In this document: positions 1-12,270 of the stretch, in pieces
Layout of the letters: each line of letters begins with the position of its first letter
How positions within the stretch are numbered: position 1 is the first letter of the stretch
Source: Proteles cristata cristata
Taxonomy: Eukaryota; Chordata; Mammalia; Carnivora; Hyaenidae
Assembly: GCA_017311185.1 (NCBI GenBank)
Contig: JAESUZ010002386.1
Coordinates: 186,001 to 250,000, forward strand
Direction: 5' to 3'
DNA: 64,000 nucleotides
Program-made: the position numbers and the translations under genes
The notes under the pieces: generated by a model
Databases searched by the model: none
Seen by the model: only the letters and a program-made list of their open reading frames with translations
Told to the model about the DNA's origin: nothing

Positions 1-108
1 TGAGCTGGCAGTCAGCACAGAGCCCAACGCGGGGCTCGAACCCACGAACCGCGAGATCATGACCCAGTTTAAAGTCGGACGCTAACCGAATTGGCCACCC
101 AGGCCCCC
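1..108 (-). mobile_element. CanSINE (tRNA-Lys-derived), cut by window edge
   Basis: Reverse-strand SINE head. The right end matches the CCCAGGCGCCC-type start of carnivore SINEs, with A-box-like and B-box-like (GGTTCGAGCCCC on the reverse strand) segments. The AG-rich body and poly-A tail lie left of the window. Several substitutions in the head suggest moderate age. Confidence 0.9.
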
Positions 109-480
109 ACCTAGCTCTTGGTCTATTAAAAGGGAGGTTTCTGTTGGGGCTTCTTTGTATCTGAACCTTGGAATTTCAAGTTGCTAGATTTTATCAGCTC
201 TGGCATTGCAATGTATAAGCAAAACCAAAACAAAACAGAATGAAGAAAAGGAGGCAAACACTCTTGTGTTGTTTCCTGATCCTGAGGTCCCTTCAGTCTC
301 TCATCTTCTCCACCTTCAGAGCCTGTATAGGTTTCTCGCTGCAACATTTAGGCTTTCAGTTGTACTTGAGAAATAGGGGAACCTCCTTAGAAGAAGATCC
401 CCAGAAGTTTTTTTTTTTTTTTTACCCAGTGATCATCATGAGCAGATTTCACTTTGCCATCATTTGCTTAATTTTTTTCC
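109..480. other. AT-rich sequence, nothing assignable
   Basis: No repeat family or coding region is recognised here. It contains a T run near 409-423 and open frames of 73 and 109 codons without any domain, signal peptide or compositional sign of coding. Confidence 0.4.
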
Positions 481-780
481 AGTCAAATTATCTCATTTAT
501 TCCAAAAATGTTACTTCATTTCTCAGCACGTGCCAGGTATGTGCCATGTGCTGCAGTTACAATGATTGAGAGAGCCTTGTGGGAAAAAAGGCAAATTAAT
601 ATGGAGTACTTTATAGAGGATAAGTTTTTTGATAATTTGTTACATATTAATACATTATTACCTATATATTTTTTTGGTTATTTTGGTGGCTTTTTAAGGG
701 ATTAGATTTCCTTGAGAATTTTAATTGCTTACTTTTGATGTTATACTTAGTTATATAGTATTATTTCCTGTAATACAAAA
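480..780 (-). repeat. Composite array, partial copy 0 (block E)
   Basis: This segment is recognisably related to 4440-4760, 15590-15790, 27120-27370 and 44030-44330. All share a motif like CATGTGCTAGGTAC near the left, then a run resembling GTGGGAAAA..AGG and a TATTAG-rich stretch. It looks like the tail end of a unit whose remainder lies left of the window. No coding potential is visible. Confidence 0.5.
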
Positions 781-1290
781 CACCTTTCTGTTTGGGCAAC
801 ATATATTTGACATACAAAATGATTTATATAAACATATATATCATCATTAATTAGGTACCATGCAACACAAAGAACATAAGTGAAAGCAATGAGTGTTTGT
901 GTATCTCTCTGTCTATGTATCTACCTTTGGGCTTAATATATAAGAATGTTGGTAATCAAGTAATTAGGAAGTGATACAAGTACTCAAAGTGGGATTAGTA
1001 ACATCTATCAAAGGACATACAAAAATAAATATAAGTGAACAATTACCTATTAATCATGCTTTATACTTGATGTAAATTATTTAGGTAATAATTAAGTAAA
1101 TTATTTTTATCTTGATTATAAGTTATTGAAGGAGTATGTAATGGTAATGGGTTTTTAGATAATACTTGGGTATTTTTTTGTACAACTACAGATTTAATAC
1201 AATTTACATAGTATTTGCCTCCTGTGTCTGTATCAGATACAGATTCACCCATGTGCATTGAAATATGGATACAGTCAAAACAGGTAATTT

Positions 1291-1416
1291 TCTTTTAAGT
1301 AGGCTCCATGCCCAGTGTGGAGCCCAGTGCTGACCTATTATTCATGACCCTGAGATCAGGACCTGAGCCGAGATCAAGAGTTGGATGCTTGACTGAGTGA
1401 GCTGCCCAGGCCCTCC
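1291..1416 (-). mobile_element. Old truncated CanSINE
   Basis: Diverged reverse-strand SINE. It keeps the CTGAGCC/GAGATC/CCCAGG landmarks of the tRNA-like head but lacks the AG-rich microsatellite and a clear tail. Confidence 0.75.
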
Positions 1417-1681
1417 TAAATTAGCTATTTTTTGATAAATTATGCTGTGTGTATACTATGAATACTATTCAGTTTTTACAGTTAGATGTAGATGTTATTA
1501 CATATTAGGTAGATGTTACAAAAGACATCTTCAAGGTATATTGCTAATAATGAAGAAATCACATGGGAAATTATATGCAAATATGTGTACGTTTATATAA
1601 ATATATTCATGTTAATGTTAATTTGTGTATATATTTACATCTGTTTATATACATACTTCTCCGCTAATGACAATTACTTCT

Positions 1682-1902
1682 TTTTTTTTTTTATATTTTT
1701 ATTTATTTCTAGGAGAGAGAGAGAGAGACAGTGTGATCAGGGGAGGGTCAGAGAGAGAGGGAGATACAGACTCTGAAATAGGCTCCAGGCTCCGAGCTGG
1801 CAGTGAGCACAGAGCCCGACGCGGGGCTCGAACCCACGAACCGCGAGATCATGACCTAAGCGAAAGTCGGACGCTTAACCGACTAAGCCACCCAGGCGCC
1901 CC
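1682..1902 (-). mobile_element. Young CanSINE (SINEC_Fc-like)
   Basis: Complete reverse-strand element: T run, TTTATTTCTAGG, an AG-rich stretch, and a CpG-rich tRNA-like head ending GGCGCCCC. It is flanked by 13-bp direct repeats GACAATTACTTCT at 1669-1681 and 1903-1915, the target-site duplication. Retained CpGs and exact flanks indicate a recent insertion. Confidence 0.95.
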
Positions 1903-1979
1903 GACAATTACTTCTGGAAAGGGTTATGTATCATTATTTTTTTGAAAGTATTACACTGTACGTTTGCCATACATATTGA

Positions 1980-2330
1980 CTGAGCGTGTCCCCCAGTATT
2001 CATATGATGAAACCTAACCCCCCAGGGTGATGGTATTAGGAAGTGGGGTCTTTGGGAGGTGATTAGGTCATGAGAGTGGAGCCCTCATAAATAGGACTCA
2101 TGCTTATAAGCAGACGCCGCAGAGAGCTCCTTCTTCGTTTCCACCATGTGATGTTACAGGGAGAAAATGACTCTCTATGAATCAGGAAAGTGGACGCTCA
2201 CCAGACACTGAATCTAATGGTGTCTTGATCTTGGAATTCATAGCCTCCAGAACTTAGAGAAATAAATTTCTTTTGTTTATAAGTTACTCAGTCTATGGTT
2301 AGTTATAGCAGTCTGAAAGGATTGAGGTAA
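1980..2330 (+). mobile_element. MaLR-type LTR (MST/MLT1 group)
   Basis: It contains the hallmarks of mammalian MaLR LTRs: TTCATATGATGAAACC near the left, GGTGATGGTATTAGGA, TTTGGGAGGTGATTAGG, a CTTATAAGCAG (TATA-like) stretch, CCAGAACTTAGAGAAATAAA (polyadenylation signal), and TAGCAGTCTGAAAGGATTGA near the right end. It is a solo LTR with no adjacent retroviral interior. The exact subfamily is not determined. Confidence 0.8.
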
Positions 2331-4995
2331 TGTGCATAATTAAATATTTAAGTAAAAAAAAACACTTTCTGATGGCATATTAGTAATAATTTTTAAAGGA
2401 TCTACACTTTGCTTTCTTATGTTGAAATAGTATGGAATGAGAAGACATTGGGAAGAAATATTTAGAAAAGAGAAAGGAAAAAGGAATAAAAATAGAACAC
2501 GTGAGGAAAGATAATTTGTGAAGTTGACCTCTTACTAACATCATTAAACAGGGACCATTAGGAAATAAGTTATAATTACGATCTTTTTATAGTTCTAGAA
2601 TTACATGTTATGTATAGTAAAGCTTACCTTACATTTCCGGGTCATTGTTACCTTAATAGAAGTAAAAAGATGACAACAATAAAGATTAAAATGTCCTTGA
2701 GTTTTATCTCATCAATATATGAAAAAAAGCCTTAAAGATATAACCTTGTAGTAAAGGGATTTGTGCCATATCTTATGATGTATAGAAAAAGGTTAGTAAC
2801 AATTTCTGTTCAGAGAAAAATGTCTTAATACTTAACTGTATGGAATCTAAAACTCTTGCTAAATTTACTGTTTAATTTCAGTGCATTATCTCAGAGGGAG
2901 GTTTTCAGAATTTTATCACTGGGTACGGTATTTGCTGTAGTTCTTAAGCTTTTTTAAAAATCATGACTTGATGGTAAATTTGGATATATTGCTTTTATTG
3001 TGTAATACAATTGTCCCTTTTTTTGTGATAGTTGTTTGATTCTGGTATTGTTCCCTGACTAGAATTCATTCTTGGTTTAAACTCAGTATGTGCATGGGAT
3101 ATTATAGTGAAAGTACCTTTGGTTTTTGTTTATTGAATTATAAGTTTGGTTTTTTGGACGAATCAGGAACTGGTGATTTGATGAGAGAAATATACCATTG
3201 ATTTTCTTTTTATTTTCCTTATCATTTTGGTATAAAATTTATAGGGGTCTCATAAAGCATTTTGGTCAACACTTTTACTATTTCTGTTATTTGTAAAGTC
3301 TTGTTCAAGATTGGTATTACTTTTTTTTCGCATTATATGGGAAAATTCGTGACTTCAGGCACCAGCATGCAGTATTCATTTATAGGAAGATATTTCGTTA
3401 TAGACACAGTTTATTTATACACTAAAAGTCAATTGAGATTTTCTAAGTTTTATTGTTTGTTAGGGTATGTTTTCCTTGGTATTCTCTCTTTTCATGCATC
3501 AAACTTTTTTAGGATAAAGTTGTTTATATAATTATATGTGTCACCAAGAAATGGCATGAGAATTTCCTTTTTGCATTGTTGGTACTGAATATGTGCTGAT
3601 GCTTCATCTTTTTTTTTTTCCCTTAATCATTCCAGCCAGAATGGAATGTCCAAAACTTTTTAAAAAATCTTCTCTATTATTTTTTACTATCACCCACAGA
3701 CTTCATTTTTATTGCTTCATTTCTGTTGGTTTGTTACTGAATTACAGATTTCCCATCACCATTTTGAGATGTATTTCTCTATCACAAATTTCAGGATTTG
3801 GGGATTTTTCGCTATAAATGTTCCTTTAGCCACACATACTATTGTATCTCACACTTTGTAACAGCTTCATGAAAATATACTTGAGATTAAATAAACTTTG
3901 CAAATTTGAATTGAACAATATAAGTTTTGACATTTGCATATATATTTGGTAAACTACCACTAGAATCAAAATATTGTACATATTCATCCCTTCACTCAAG
4001 TTTCCTGGTACAATTTTGCATTTTTCCTTCCTGTTTCTGCTCACACCTCCCTTCTTTTCCATGGTGTGTACATTATTGTATACGTTTTAGTGTGGACTTA
4101 CATTTTTACTTTCTTGGATGACATGAAGGTGTGATATGGCTGGATCACATGATAGGTGTACACATATGAAAGAAAACAAGGGATCCACTATAGTGTTGTT
4201 CCTTGGCTTCGGAGATTCCTATTCCATTTTCATTAGTCTCTATACCTTCCAAAGTACTTTTATATTCGTTTTTATGTGTACTGTCAAGGATTTTTAGTTG
4301 TATTTGGGAAGGAAAGTATATCTACATCTCCTGGGAAACAGATGCCCAACTTCTTTTTTAGCCAAATAATCTGTACAAGTAACGGATTCTTTTTTATTTA
4401 TTTTAATTTTTGCTGTCACTTGCTGAATTTCTTTTAATGTAATTCATTTTCTTGTTAATATTTCTTTAGTTTCAAGCATGTGTTAAGTACAGGTGACCTA
4501 CTAGAGTTAAATATTGGAGGAAAGCGTAGTGGGAAAACAGGCAAGAAAATAGAGAGTATATTGGAGAAAATAAGTTTTGTGACAGTTATCCAGTATAAAT
4601 GGTTATGTAGTAATAGTAACTAGAATATTATCTATACTTTTTTGTGTTATATTTAGTAGTTGCTCACGGGATTTTTATTTAAATTCTTCCCTTTTCATCT
4701 CCATAGAAGTACGTAGTATCACTTCCTGTAAATGTCACCTCACTACACTATAATGTTGCATATGCTACCTTTCCTTTGTGTTTTTGTTCTGTAGTTTATA
4801 TCAATAATATCATTTATCATTTTTTTGTTTTAAAGAGTCAGATGTCAGAAAAAGTCAAATATCTCTCCAAAATAATAGAAAACACTAGTCTTTTATGTTT
4901 AGCCATTTCTTTTCCCTATATAGTGTTCTTCATGCCTTCTTGTAGCCCTGTCGTTCTTAGTTTTCATTAGGTGTCCTTTCCCTTCAGCCACCCAA

Positions 4996-5425
4996 ACAAG
5001 TCCTCTCATTTCCAATACCTCAGAATGTGACTTTATTTGAAAATAGGGTCTTTGTAGATTTCCTCAACTTAAGATGAAGTCAGTAGGGTAGGCTTTAATA
5101 GAGTGTGACTGGTGTCCATTAAAGGAGTGGGGCTTGAATTTGAATATAGACACAGATATGCATGGACAAAAGACTGTAAAGATATGCCTAGGGAGAATGC
5201 TACGTAAAGGTGGAATATTTAGAATAATTATGTACAAAGGAATGCCAGAGATTGCTGGGAAGAAGCCAGGAAGGATTTTCCTACAGGTTTTAGAAGGCAC
5301 ATGGTCCTGTCTACAGGTTGATACCAGATTTCTGGCCTCAAGAACTGTGAGACAATAAATTTCTATTTTTTTCAAGTAGTCTAGTTTATGGTATTTTTTA
5401 TGACAATCCTAGGAAACTAATACAT
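4996..5425 (+). mobile_element. MLT1-like MaLR LTR
   Basis: It matches the recalled MLT1 layout in order: TGTGACTTTATTTG, GGTCTTTGTAGAT, GATGAAGTCA, GGAATGCCAGAG, GAAGCCAGGAAGGATT, TTCTGGCCTCAAGAACTGTG, then AATAAATTTCT and CCTAGGAAACTAATACA at the 3' end. It is a heavily diverged solo LTR inserted in block F of composite copy 1. Confidence 0.85.
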
Positions 5426-5769
5426 TCATGAAGCATGATTTGTATTACATTTGGCTAGCAGAAAACTGTCTCATGTTGGCTTATCTGGATATTATTTCAC
5501 TTTCAGTTTGGAAGGGTGATTTTATTGAATAGAAAACTCAGGGTTGAAAGTTCTGTCTTTGCACTCACTGAAAAAGAGATGCTCCATTTTTCACTGATTA
5601 TCCATGGTTTGTGTGGAGAAGGCAGTCAACATTTAAATAATTCCTGCATAGGTAATATTTATGTCTTTGAAGCTTTTTGTGGATATACATTTTTTTAATA
5701 CACTAAAAATGCTTTACATCTTAGATAACTGTCAAATATATAGTTTACTAATGATAAAAATGATAAAAA

Positions 5770-5995
5770 CAGAGAAGGAGCAAACCATAAGAGACTCTTA
5801 AATACCAAGAACAAAGTGAGGGTTGCTGGAGGGGAGGTAGGTGGGGGAATGGACCAAATAGATGAAGGACATTAAGGAGAGCACTTTTTGGGATGAGCAC
5901 TGGAAATCATATATAACAGATGAGTCATTGGGTTCTATTCCTGAAGCCAAGACTACACTGTATGTTAACTAACTTGAATTTAAATTAAAAAATAT
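5770..5995 (+). mobile_element. 5'-truncated L1 3' end
   Basis: Forward-strand carnivore L1 3' UTR. It has AACCATAAGAGACTCTTAA, a G-rich tract, GGGATGAGCACTGG, then ATTGGGTTCTATTCCTGAAG and an A-rich end. Only about 225 bp is present. Confidence 0.85.
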
Positions 5996-8337
5996 ATACA
6001 TATGTATAGCTTAGTAATGAAATATTTCTAAAATGTCACTAGTTATAAAAAATGATTCCATTTATGTAAAAAGGTTAACTTTTGATTAACAATAACAAAA
6101 AAAGCTGCAGAAAAGGACTATAATCAAAAAGAACCAATTCTTTCTTAGTATAATATATAAATATATCTGTATTATTTGTATACAAATAAAAGTAATGTCA
6201 GTACACTTATAAGTACAATATCCAGGATATTTAAATTATTATTTCTGATCTGATTCTATCATTGATCTGGATGTGACCGTATATAAGACCTGGTGAAATG
6301 TCTTGATAACAAATAATGGAATGACACTTTTCTTAAATATCGAAATAGTTTACTTTGTATCTACCATAGTTATATAGAACATATATTTATATAGTAAATA
6401 TACATCAGAATCAATTTGCTATCAAGCAGTATATAGAACATAATTGACAGCAATAAGGATTTATGTGTAATTATGTATGCATGTATATATATTTTGGCAT
6501 ATAATTGTGTTAATGATTATGAAATGATACATACATTAAAAATGTATATTAAAGAATATATTAGTAATAAATGTATATAGGTAATTACTGTCTTAACTAT
6601 ACTTAATATTCAGTGTAAATAAAGTAACAAGGTACTTTTTAAAAATTTTGATACCAGGTTATTGATGGAATTTAAAATGGCAATGAGTCTTGGAAAGTAT
6701 GTTTTTGACAAAGTTGTGAATTTCCTTACAGATTTACAGAGTAGTGGGCCTTTTAGAACTGTATCTGACATAGCTACTCACACATGTGCATTGAAGTATG
6801 AACAGAAAATAGTAAGAACAGCTCTTTTTTGGTAAATTATGTGGTGTCCATACTAGGATGCCACTCAGCTTCTACTACTAATCATGTACACGTTAAATAT
6901 TTGAAGAAGGCATCTCCAAGATATATTGTTAATGAAAAAGAAACTAAATATAATTTACTCACAGATATGTGTATAATTATGTAAATAGGTTATTGATGTA
7001 GATAAATGTCTGTTTATATCTATTTATATACACACTTCTGCTCATCACAGTTACTTCTGAAGAGGTATATTTGTTAGCTGTTTTGAAAATTTTGCACTGT
7101 GTACATGGAATAGATCTTTGTCCCAGAATATATATTAAAAATTAATCACATGATAATGGCATCTTTCTAATGATTTTTGAAATATATACTCTTGCCTTTT
7201 CTATTTCCAAGTACAGAATGGAATCAGAAGTTAGGTATACTCTTTGCTTTCTATTTTAAAGTTCAGAATGGAATAAGAAGTTACTCTTAGAGATAGCAGG
7301 TTTAGAAAAGAGAAGGGAAAAATAAAAATACAAACATGGTATGAGGAGAAATAATATCCTTATGTGCCCTTTATAAGAAGCTAACCTCTAATTAGTCAGT
7401 GAGATCATTAAACTAGAGACATTAAACTAGGTAAAATAATCGTAGACAATAGTGTTTTTATCATTCCATCAAAATTAAATGTCACATGTATGATAAAGGA
7501 CTTCTGTTGCCAGGATAGTAGAAACATTGACAACAGTGATCAGGGTTAAAACCCTTTCAAATTTCATCTGATTCACATATGGAAAAAGCCTAAAAACATA
7601 ACCTTGTCATGTAGGGTTTTGTGCCATTTATTATGATGTATATAAAAAACTTAGTAATAATTTGCTATTAGAAAATATTTACTGTTAAAAAATGCTAATG
7701 TTTAACTGTATTGAATCCAGCTGTTTTCCTAAATTTTCTGTTTAATTCAGTGTGATATCTCTAGAATGCTTTTATGTAATCTGGAAATAAAAATATCAAG
7801 TCTCTGATTAAAGGTGATTTAGTATCTTCCTTTCCAATAGTTAGGCTTAAAAGTTTTTTTTCTTTTTTTATTTCCCTGGCTGTGATCTCTTTAAAATGTT
7901 TAATAGAACTGGTGATTGTAAGTGATTCCTTTTCTCTTTCTGATGGCATTGGCATTTCTCTTATCATAATCTTACCATTTGGTATCAAGTCAATAAGGGT
8001 CTCATAAAACATTTTGAGAAAGCATTTTTACTGGAATGCTGTGTGTCCCATGGCTGGTGAGTGTACTGGAAACATTACTCAGTTGCCTAGCTTTTAGCTA
8101 CTCCTTTCTGGTTAGCATCTTGGGTTTTCAGTCTGATTTGAGGAAAAATATCATGTGGGAAAATGATCCAGATTTGGTTCTCACCCTCTTTGCTGGCTGT
8201 CTTCCCCTCCCTGAGATCTATTCTTTTCAGTGCTTGATTATTTATTTGGGTTTACGGTATTTTCAAATGGATGTCTTATATTTTTGCATATTTCAGTTTT
8301 CTGTATGTTAAGAATTCAAAACACTGATTAAACTTTT

Positions 8338-8600
8338 TTCTTGGGATAATTGTATATTGACTTACAGATGAAAAAAATAATGCAGAGGCACTCAGTATAC
8401 TTTTTGCCCATTTCTAACCAATTTAATGTGTTTCAAAATTAGAGTGAAATATCCCTATCAGAGTATTGACTTTGATACAGTGAAGACACAGATAACATAT
8501 CAGTCATCACAAACAATTGTGTTGCTCTTGGAGACATACCCATTTTGCTCATCTCTTCCTATCTCTGAATTCTGGCAACCAATGATCTGCCCTTCAATGC
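8338..8600 (-). mobile_element. Old L1 3' end fragment
   Basis: Reversed 3' UTR of an old L1, similar to the start of the element at 34510 (TTGCCCATTT..., then TTCTGGCAACCAATGATCTG). The fragment is cut on the right by the younger L1. Confidence 0.55.
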
Positions 8601-9054
8601 TAAATTATTCCATTTGAAATTTTATTTATTTATTTATTTATTTTTATAGTTTATTGTCAATTTGGTTTCCATATAACAGCCAGTGCTCATCCCCACAAGT
8701 GCCCTCCTCTGTGCCTATCACTCTCTTCCCCTCTCCCCCATCAGTCCTCAGTTTGTTCTCAGCATTCAGGAATCTCTCATGTTTGCCTCGCTCCCTCTCC
8801 CCGACTATTTTTCCCACCTTCCTCTCCTCCACGGTCCTCTGTTAAGTTCCTCCTAATCCTCCTATATGTGCAAACATATGGTAGCTGTCCTCCTCTGCCT
8901 GACTTATTTCGCTCAACATAATACCCTCAAGTTCTATCCACATTGCTACACATGGCCAGACTTCATTCTTTCTCATTGCCATGTAGTATTCCATGGTATA
9001 GATAAACCACATTGTCTTGATCCATACGTCTGTTGATGGACACTTAGGGTCTTT

Positions 9055-10226
9055 TCATGTTTTGGCTATTGTTGAGAGTGCTGCTGTGAACATTGGGGTA
9101 CATGTGCCCCTATGCATCAGCACTCCTGTATCCCTTGGGTAAATACCTAGCAGTATTATTGCTGGGTCATAAGGGAGTTCTATTGTTAATTTTTTGAGGA
9201 ACCTCCACACGGTGTTCCAGAGGGACTGCACCAGTGTACATTCCCACCAACAGTGTAGGAGGGTGCCCGTTTGTCCACATCCTCGCCAGCATCTAGAGTC
9301 CTCTGATTTGCTCATTTTAGCCACTCTGACCAGCGTGAGGTGGTATCTCAGTGTGGTTTTGACCTGCATTTCCCTGATGAGGAGGGACACTGAGCATGGT
9401 TTCATGTGTCTGTTGGCCATCTGGATGTCCTCTTTGGAGAAGTGTATGTTCATGTCTTTAGCCCATTTCTTCACTGGATTATTTGCTTTTCGGGTGTGAA
9501 GTTTGGTGAGTTCCTTAAAGATTTTGGAAACTAGCCCTTTATCTGATAGGTATTTGCAACTGTCTTTTCCCATTCCATCAATTGCCTGTTTTATTGATTG
9601 TTTCCTTTGCCATGCAGAAGCTTTTTATCTTGATGAGGTCCCTGTAGTTCATTTTTGCTCTTGACTCCCTTCCCTTTGGGGATGTGTCAAGTAAGAAATT
9701 GCTGCAGTTGAGGTCAAGGAGGTTGTTTCCTGCTTTCTTCTCTAGGGTTTTGATGGTTTCTTGTCTCATATTCAAGTCCTTCATTCATTTTGAGTTTATT
9801 TTTGTGTATATTGTGAGAAAGTAGTCTAGTTTAATTCTTTTGCACGTTGAGAAAGTAGTCTAGTTCAATTCTTTTGCACATTGCTGTCCATTTCACCCAG
9901 CACGGTCTGTTAAAGAGGCTGTCTTTTTCCCATTGGATACTCTTTCCTACTTTGTCAAAGATTAGTTGGCTGTAGAGTTGTGGGTCCAGTTTTGAGTTTT
10001 CTATTCTATTGCATTGGTCTATGTGTCTGTTTTTGTGCCAATATCATACTGTCTTCATGATTGCAGCTTTGTAGTATAAGCTAAAGTCTGGGATGGTGAT
10101 GCCTCCCGTTTTGGTTTTCTTCTTCAATGTTACTTTGGCTATTCGGGATCTTTTGTGGTTCCATACAAATTTGAGGATAGTTCTAGTTTTCAGAAGAATG
10201 CTGGTGCAGTTTGATTGGGATTGCAT
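9055..10226 (-). pseudogene. L1 ORF2 C-terminal part, broken
   Basis: The reverse strand encodes the C-terminal third of L1 ORF2p in several frames. Frame pieces include KKTKTGG and [20 protein letters not shown], and a cysteine-containing segment around [18 protein letters not shown]. Frameshifts separate the pieces, one of them beside the tandem duplication at 9815-9882. It cannot make a functional reverse transcriptase. Confidence 0.85.
9815..9882 (-). repeat. 34-bp tandem duplication inside L1 ORF2
   Basis: Two adjacent 34-bp copies (9815-9848 and 9849-9882) start GAGAAAGTAGTCTAGTT and differ at two positions. The length is not a multiple of three, so the event shifts the ORF2 frame. Confidence 0.9.
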
Positions 10227-10324
10227 TGAATGTGTAGATGGCTTTGGGTAGTAAAGACATTTTAACTATATTCTTCCAATCCATGGAATGTTCTTCCACT
10301 TCTTTGCGTCTTCTTCAATTTCCT

Positions 10325-11071
10325 TCATAAGTTTTCTATAGTTTTCATCATACAGATCTCTTTTATGATGTTTAAGTAAGTTCCTTCTATCCCGAGTTTC
10401 TCGAGGGTCTTTATTAAGAAGGGATGCTGTATTTTGTCACATGCTTTTTCTACATCTATCAACAGGATCATATGGTTTTTATCTTTTCTTTTGTTGATGG
10501 GATGTATCACATTGATTGATTTGTGAATACTGAACCAGCCCTGTAACCGAGGAATGAATCCCACTTGATCTTGGTGGATAATTCTTTTTATATGCTGTTG
10601 AATTTGATTTGCTAGTATCTTGTTGAGAATTTTTGCATCCGTATTCATCAAGGATATTGGCCTGTAGTTCTCTTTTTTTGCTGGGTCTCTGTCTAGCTTG
10701 GGAATCAAAGTGATGCTGGCATCATAAAATGAGTCTGGAAGTTTTCCTTCCATTTCTATTTTTTGGAATAGCTTGAAGTAAATGGGTATTAACTCTGATT
10801 TAAATGTCTGGTAGAATTCCCCAGGGAAGCCATCTGGCTCTAGGCTCTTATTTGTTGGGAGATTTTTGATAACTGATTCGATATCTTCACTAGTTATGGG
10901 TCTGTTCAGATTTTCTATCTCTTCCTGTGTGAATTTTGGTAGTGCATGTGTGTTTAGGAATTTGTCCATTTCTTCTACGTTGTCCAGTTTGTTAGCATAT
11001 AATTTTTCATAGTATTTCCTGATAAATTGCTTGTATTTCTGAGGGATTGGTTGTAATAAGTCCATTTTCAT
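10325..11071 (-). pseudogene. L1 ORF2 reverse-transcriptase part, catalytic core deleted
   Basis: A 248-codon reverse frame covers the fingers/palm part of L1 reverse transcriptase, including an RPISLMN motif and a [13 protein letters not shown] segment (the family usually has an IDAEKAFD-type sequence there). After GTYLNIIK the frame jumps to sequence that normally lies some 140 codons downstream. The stretch holding the FADD catalytic motif is gone. The deletion is near 10358, with a short CTT microhomology when compared with the copy at 50213/50631. Confidence 0.88.
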
Positions 11072-11375
11072 TCATGATTTTGTCTATTTGGGTGCTCTCT
11101 CTTTTCTTTTTGAGAAGCCTGGCTAGAGGTTTATCATATTTGTTTATTTTTTCAGAAAACTAACTCTTGGTTTCATTGATCTGTTCACCTTTTTTTTTCT
11201 TTTTTGAATTCTATATTGTTTATTTCTGCCTTGATCTTTATTATTGCTCTTCTTCTGTGGGGATTTGAGTGTCTTTGCTGTTATGCTTCCAGTTCCTTTA
11301 TGTGTGCTGTTTGTATTTGGTATTTTTCTTGTTTCTTGTGATAGGCTTGGATTGTAATGTATTTTCCTCTTAGGA

Positions 11376-12270
11376 GGAACAGATAAGAAGGAGAAAAGGG
11401 AGAATAATATCTAAATAACAAGAACTGACCTGGAGTTAATCCAGGCAGTGCCGCAGTGCTGGTTCCACAGTGTCTATCCAGCTCCAGTAGATAAGTAGCT
11501 CCCCAGCATGGGGTGGCGGGCATGGTTTGGTGTAGGAGATCCCCTGCCACTGTGGGCCCTGTGGACCAGTCCCTGAGGCCCCACCTTGGTGGTTGTGGAG
11601 AGAAAAATGGTGACCCCCTCCCCCCTCAGTCCCTTCTTCACAGACCAGGTGTTCGAAACCACTCCTTTGGATCCATCCTCACTGTGCCCTCAGTGCAGAG
11701 GAGGCAGCTGTCTTGCTCTGCCATCTCTTATGTCACGTGCTTAGCTGAGGTTTAAACTCACATTCCATGGGCAGTAATGATCCTGCAAGAGGAAGCACTT
11801 CAGGGCAGGGGACTGGTTCCTCCTGCTGCCAACTGCGCACCTGAGGCACCACCAAACCCGGAGGGGACTCCACTCTTCCCCAGGAATGCTAACCTGGCAG
11901 CTGGCCTCAGTCCCAAAGAAAGCCCTGCAGTTAGAGATAAGATGATAGGATCCCTCTCTGTCCTGATCCAGGGTTTTTCTCTTGTCCAGATACAGTCCTA
12001 CATTTCCCTAGCCACTTTCTTTTTCCTTTGTCTCTCCACAGAAGGGGATCCCTCCCTTCCACGCCTCTGTGGCCCAGCCTGTTTTATCTACTCCAGTTCG
12101 CAGTCACACACCAGTGAGGCCATCCAGTTTTCTTCCTAGTAGACTCCATCTCCTTTCCTCCCAGATTCCTATGGTTCACAGTCCTTTGTCTTCAGTCCTT
12201 CTTTGTTTGAGAGACGCGGGAAGTGTGGATCCCCCTACTTCCCCACCATGTTGTTCCCCACCACCCCTCT
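11376..12270 (-). other. L1 5' UTR
   Basis: A GC-richer stretch of about 890 bp ends at the conserved L1 5' end. Read in L1 sense it starts with a CATGGTGGGG motif, resembling the YY1-type site (AAGATGGCGG) at the start of many mammalian L1 promoters; that functional link is inference. Open frames here on the plus strand are antisense and non-coding. Confidence 0.7.

Larger units (their letters stand above)
781..5700 (-). repeat. Composite array copy 1 (blocks A-B-C-E-F)
   Basis: Block A (about 780-2880) is AT-rich sequence of unknown family. Block B (about 2880-3830) looks like reversed L1 ORF2 reverse-transcriptase sequence. Block C (3835-4200) resembles the reversed 3' region of an old L1. 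Block E is 4380-4760. Block F (4950-4990 and 5430-5690) resembles the reversed 5' part of an old L1. A good anchor is 2640-2830, which aligns by eye with 7495-7680, 19925-20110 and 31230-31420. Two SINEs and two MaLR LTRs are later insertions. Block D is missing from this copy. Confidence 0.6.
8617..12270 (-). mobile_element. L1 with 5' end, internally deleted twice
   Basis: Reverse-strand L1 running from its A-rich tail (TTTA repeats at 8617-8646) through the 3' UTR and ORF2 to a 5' end at about 12262, which reads TCCCCCTACTTCCCCACCAT. A matching 5' end is seen in the second L1 near 54030. The ORF2 part is broken by stops, a 34-bp duplication and a roughly 418-bp deletion. The whole endonuclease region and ORF1 are absent: ORF2 linker sequence joins 5' UTR directly near 11375. 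It is about 3.65 kb, against about 6 kb for a full element. Confidence 0.9.

Noticed and set aside
1685..1945. 106-codon plus-strand frame at 1625-1945 and similar arginine/glutamate-rich frames
   Set aside because: These are translations of the AG-rich region of SINEs.
5134..5375. Frames of 74 and 103 codons on opposite strands
   Set aside because: Both lie inside an MLT1-like LTR; no coding evidence.
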